Assembly: GCA_029239545.1 (NCBI GenBank)
Contig: JARBUQ010000245.1
Location: forward strand, 1 to 6,908
DNA length: 6,908 nt
Source of the DNA: Paenibacillus sp.
Lineage (GTDB): Bacteria; Bacillota; Bacilli; Paenibacillales; NBRC-103111
Direction of reading: 5' to 3'
Part shown: one piece after another, positions 6,601 to 6,908 of the stretch
How positions within the stretch are numbered: position 1 is the first letter of the stretch
How the letters are laid out: the number at the start of each line of letters is the position of its first letter
The notes under the pieces: generated by a model
Seen by the model: the letters and a program-made list of their open reading frames with translations, nothing else
Told to the model about the DNA's origin: nothing
Databases searched by the model: none
Made by a program: the position numbers and the translations under genes

Positions 6601-6908
6601 CCATGACGTACGAATTAGACTATACCCTGCAACGAGTACACCAACGAATGCAGAGGTGCAATTTGATGAGGTTAGGGCGTTGCCTAATCTATCCAATTCG
6701 AATATTCCAAACAGTGGTTTTGAGACCCCGAATTTGTACGATCCTACGCTACCGCGTTATTGGAAACGAAATGGCGGAAACACAGATACTGAGGTTAAGC
6801 TAGATACATCGGATAAGAGTGCGGGAGCTTCTTCTCTTCACATAACGTCCAGTACGTCGGTACCTAATAAGTTTTTATATTATGAATGGGTCGGCTATAT
6901 ACCTAATG
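3683..6908 (+). CDS. Large secreted multi-modular protein: split helical-toroid domain plus CBM-like modules (3' end outside window)
   Basis: The frame is open from GTG 3683 to the window edge, 1,075 codons plus one base with no stop. Residues 1-26 are a Sec signal peptide: RRRLR, a hydrophobic core, then NAWA with cleavage predicted before Ala27. Residues 43-118 are helical (NLAWGASYYLEGYQNAYDATGD, then a DINGDGYKGW loop), typical of the first hairpins of an alpha/alpha toroid. Residues 133-575 hold three related beta-sandwich modules. Residues 580-845 resume the helical domain, with DGRIGAPIIEFV, NHNHYNTYVNLLY, YEWNYW (721-726) and EDMSHGAAN (745-753). Two more sandwich modules begin near 853 and 1007; the last is cut by the window edge. 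This is presumably a glycan-binding and glycan-acting extracellular enzyme (hydrolase, lyase or epimerase), but the reaction cannot be read. The only cysteines are 834 and 839. A wall-anchoring domain, if any, would lie beyond the window. Confidence 0.85.
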   Translation, partial: MRRRLRYIATFAVVTSMLVGMTNAWAADTSLDRFLVDDQTVNKGRGYSDDPIGGNLAWGASYYLEGYQNAYDATGDTKWLDKIVEHTDRMLDNAVDINGDGYKGWPDSGTAHWLLKNTDFAVAGANTASAELIVNGGFETDADANGIPDSWTQAGNTAMSQRSTASQDVFTGNAGATVELDGTNGNWLVQTITGLIGGKTYEVSAYSGVDTEKANGRIEIYNSTTSQVLAFTRVHHLNYEQFVFNFVAPSSGTIQVRLGLEGTDVAGLKAHYDNISVKQTDAPGPELLLNRGMEIVDPGDATLPKDWVRFPVSSSSDVHLVSGINNWHGGTYGLQIQSDGIANHGIYQSFAYTPNQKYVVTYYGRVSDPNYKGRVQIFNATTNTALITKEFSNTWWSRYSFEFTAPSTAGQDLQIVLYHNNSTVNDFQVTVDTFSIRSIVETEAAGWTRSPSTLLSSAHRTNDPDAYPNGDWGMEFTHDGTNDPLISQRILNYEEDRKHSFQINARLSTGATGAIRIRDLTASTVIASKTFTTSGPQTLDFTTPNDPTHELQAEIYMPSGSAGQTMHVYYAKERLAPLTEHFHHDGRIGAPIIEFVRTVNQDSRLHTRYKTIADDYLDFVANNLFHKWDDYWVQISGTDGLDNGTGIYMMPSGNDTEWFPNRSENHNHYNTYVNLLYNLYSATEGIPAYTSDRQLYKSRANDLMRTFKGKLRINTIDSNAYEWNYWDNLGSWDDGQYVNYAQYSEDMSHGAANIPAILRAYREGFVMNGSDMDKFTRIFTDVIWNGSLQQPVLSWYLNRTPYHRDDVLRSYMFHHWIDLSIFDQEVWDIANALCRIDYCSAYAASGLYKGSANKTLNPGFEFHSTTDVTLPAAWSRWLSTASTAFSSNTSPYVGKNSLVLRTDGSTVQGLEQQLSTYEPETEYSVAFSGKTDGVVSGKIEAIDITTSTILGSKIFANTSWADDSFTFTAPAAGHDVRIRLYPATSTPTNAEVQFDEVRALPNLSNSNIPNSGFETPNLYDPTLPRYWKRNGGNTDTEVKLDTSDKSAGASSLHITSSTSVPNKFLYYEWVGYIPN
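3809..4036 (+). other. First part of the helical toroid domain (residues 43-118)
   Basis: Aromatic-rich amphipathic helices, with AWGASYYLEGYQNAYDATGD followed by KWLDKIVEHTDRMLD, match the style of the first helical hairpin of alpha/alpha-toroid carbohydrate enzymes. A possible calcium loop, D96-x-N98-x-D100-G, sits just before GWPDSGTAHW. Only about two helices are present, too few for a domain, so it needs the helices that resume at residue 580. Confidence 0.6.
4079..5407 (+). repeat. Three tandem CBM-like beta-sandwich modules inside the enzyme domain (residues 133-575)
   Basis: Module A (about 133-279) starts with NGGFETDADANGIPDSW, B (about 285-438) with NRGMEIVD...LPKDW, and C (about 440-575) lacks the N-x-GFE entry motif and begins at a lone W442. 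The modules share a spaced signature: a Gly, then a Thr eight residues later (G216/T224, G373/T381, G513/T521), then F-x-F/T-x-A/T-P with the proline 31-33 residues after the Gly (P249, P406, P544). Module entry motifs and strands resemble CBM4/9-type carbohydrate-binding sandwiches. The alignment is by eye. Confidence 0.65.
5420..6217 (+). other. Second part of the helical toroid domain, likely catalytic (residues 580-845)
   Basis: After the sandwich modules the protein returns to helices. HFHHDGRIGAPIIEFVRTV fits the second hairpin of a toroid, then come KWDDYWV, a YMMPSG turn, an Asn/His-rich helix (N665-H668), a helix ending in LRINTIDSNAYEWNYWD, and EDMSHGAANIPAILRAYREG. The candidate active-site groups are His668, Trp723, Tyr725, Glu745, Asp746 and His749. 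They are inferred from their clustering and polarity, not from a known family alignment. Confidence 0.55.
6239..6908 (+). repeat. C-terminal CBM-like modules D and E (residues 853 onward, truncated)
   Basis: Module D opens with LNPGFEFHSTTDVTLPAAW (856 on) and carries the same signature as modules A-C: G937, T945, P970, spaced 8 and 33 residues. It ends with a strand FDEVRAL near 1000. Module E opens with IPNSGFETPN (1008 on) and LPRYW, and is cut by the window end. Each is about 150 residues in the complete examples. They probably tether the enzyme to a glycan. Confidence 0.7.

Noticed and set aside
6498..6803. 101-codon forward open frame overlapping the large secreted protein
   Set aside because: The other forward frame carries the repeat modules with an intact signature through this region, so this one is a shadow frame.

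Overview
The window looks like a chromosomal carbohydrate-use region of a low-to-mid GC Gram-positive bacterium, most likely Paenibacillus or a close relative. This rests on strong GGAGG-type ribosome binding sites, a Gram-positive style lipoprotein, a large secreted multi-module protein with carbohydrate-binding-like sandwiches, U-tract terminators and coding GC of about 43-50% in the lines I counted by hand. The taxon is an inference. No RNA gene, CRISPR array, insertion sequence or attachment site was seen.

Layout, all on the + strand. Positions 1-42 look like the last codons of an upstream gene, followed by a clear rho-independent terminator (59-90). After about 190 bases of non-coding DNA comes a lipoprotein FAD-dependent oxidoreductase (288-1799), closed by a second terminator (1812-1863). 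A 261-base intergenic region carries a perfect 14-base palindrome (1937-1950) and a candidate promoter (1964-1994). It leads into a neutral-ceramidase-like hydrolase with no signal peptide (2125-3570). With no terminator visible in the 112 bases between them, a very large secreted protein follows (GTG at 3683, still open at 6908, at least 1,075 residues).

The last gene is the most unusual part. It has a Sec signal peptide and the first helices of what looks like an alpha/alpha-toroid enzyme domain. That domain is then interrupted by about 450 residues of three related beta-sandwich modules, and the helical domain resumes with conserved-looking aromatic and EDxSH motifs. At least two more sandwich modules follow before the window ends.

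Taken together, the genes suggest an exported glycan-binding and glycan-acting protein at the cell surface, a membrane-anchored flavoenzyme that may oxidise a sugar or related compound outside the cell, and a cytoplasmic metallohydrolase of the ceramidase superfamily. The actual substrate cannot be read from the sequence. The three genes may not form one transcription unit, because the first is separated by a terminator.
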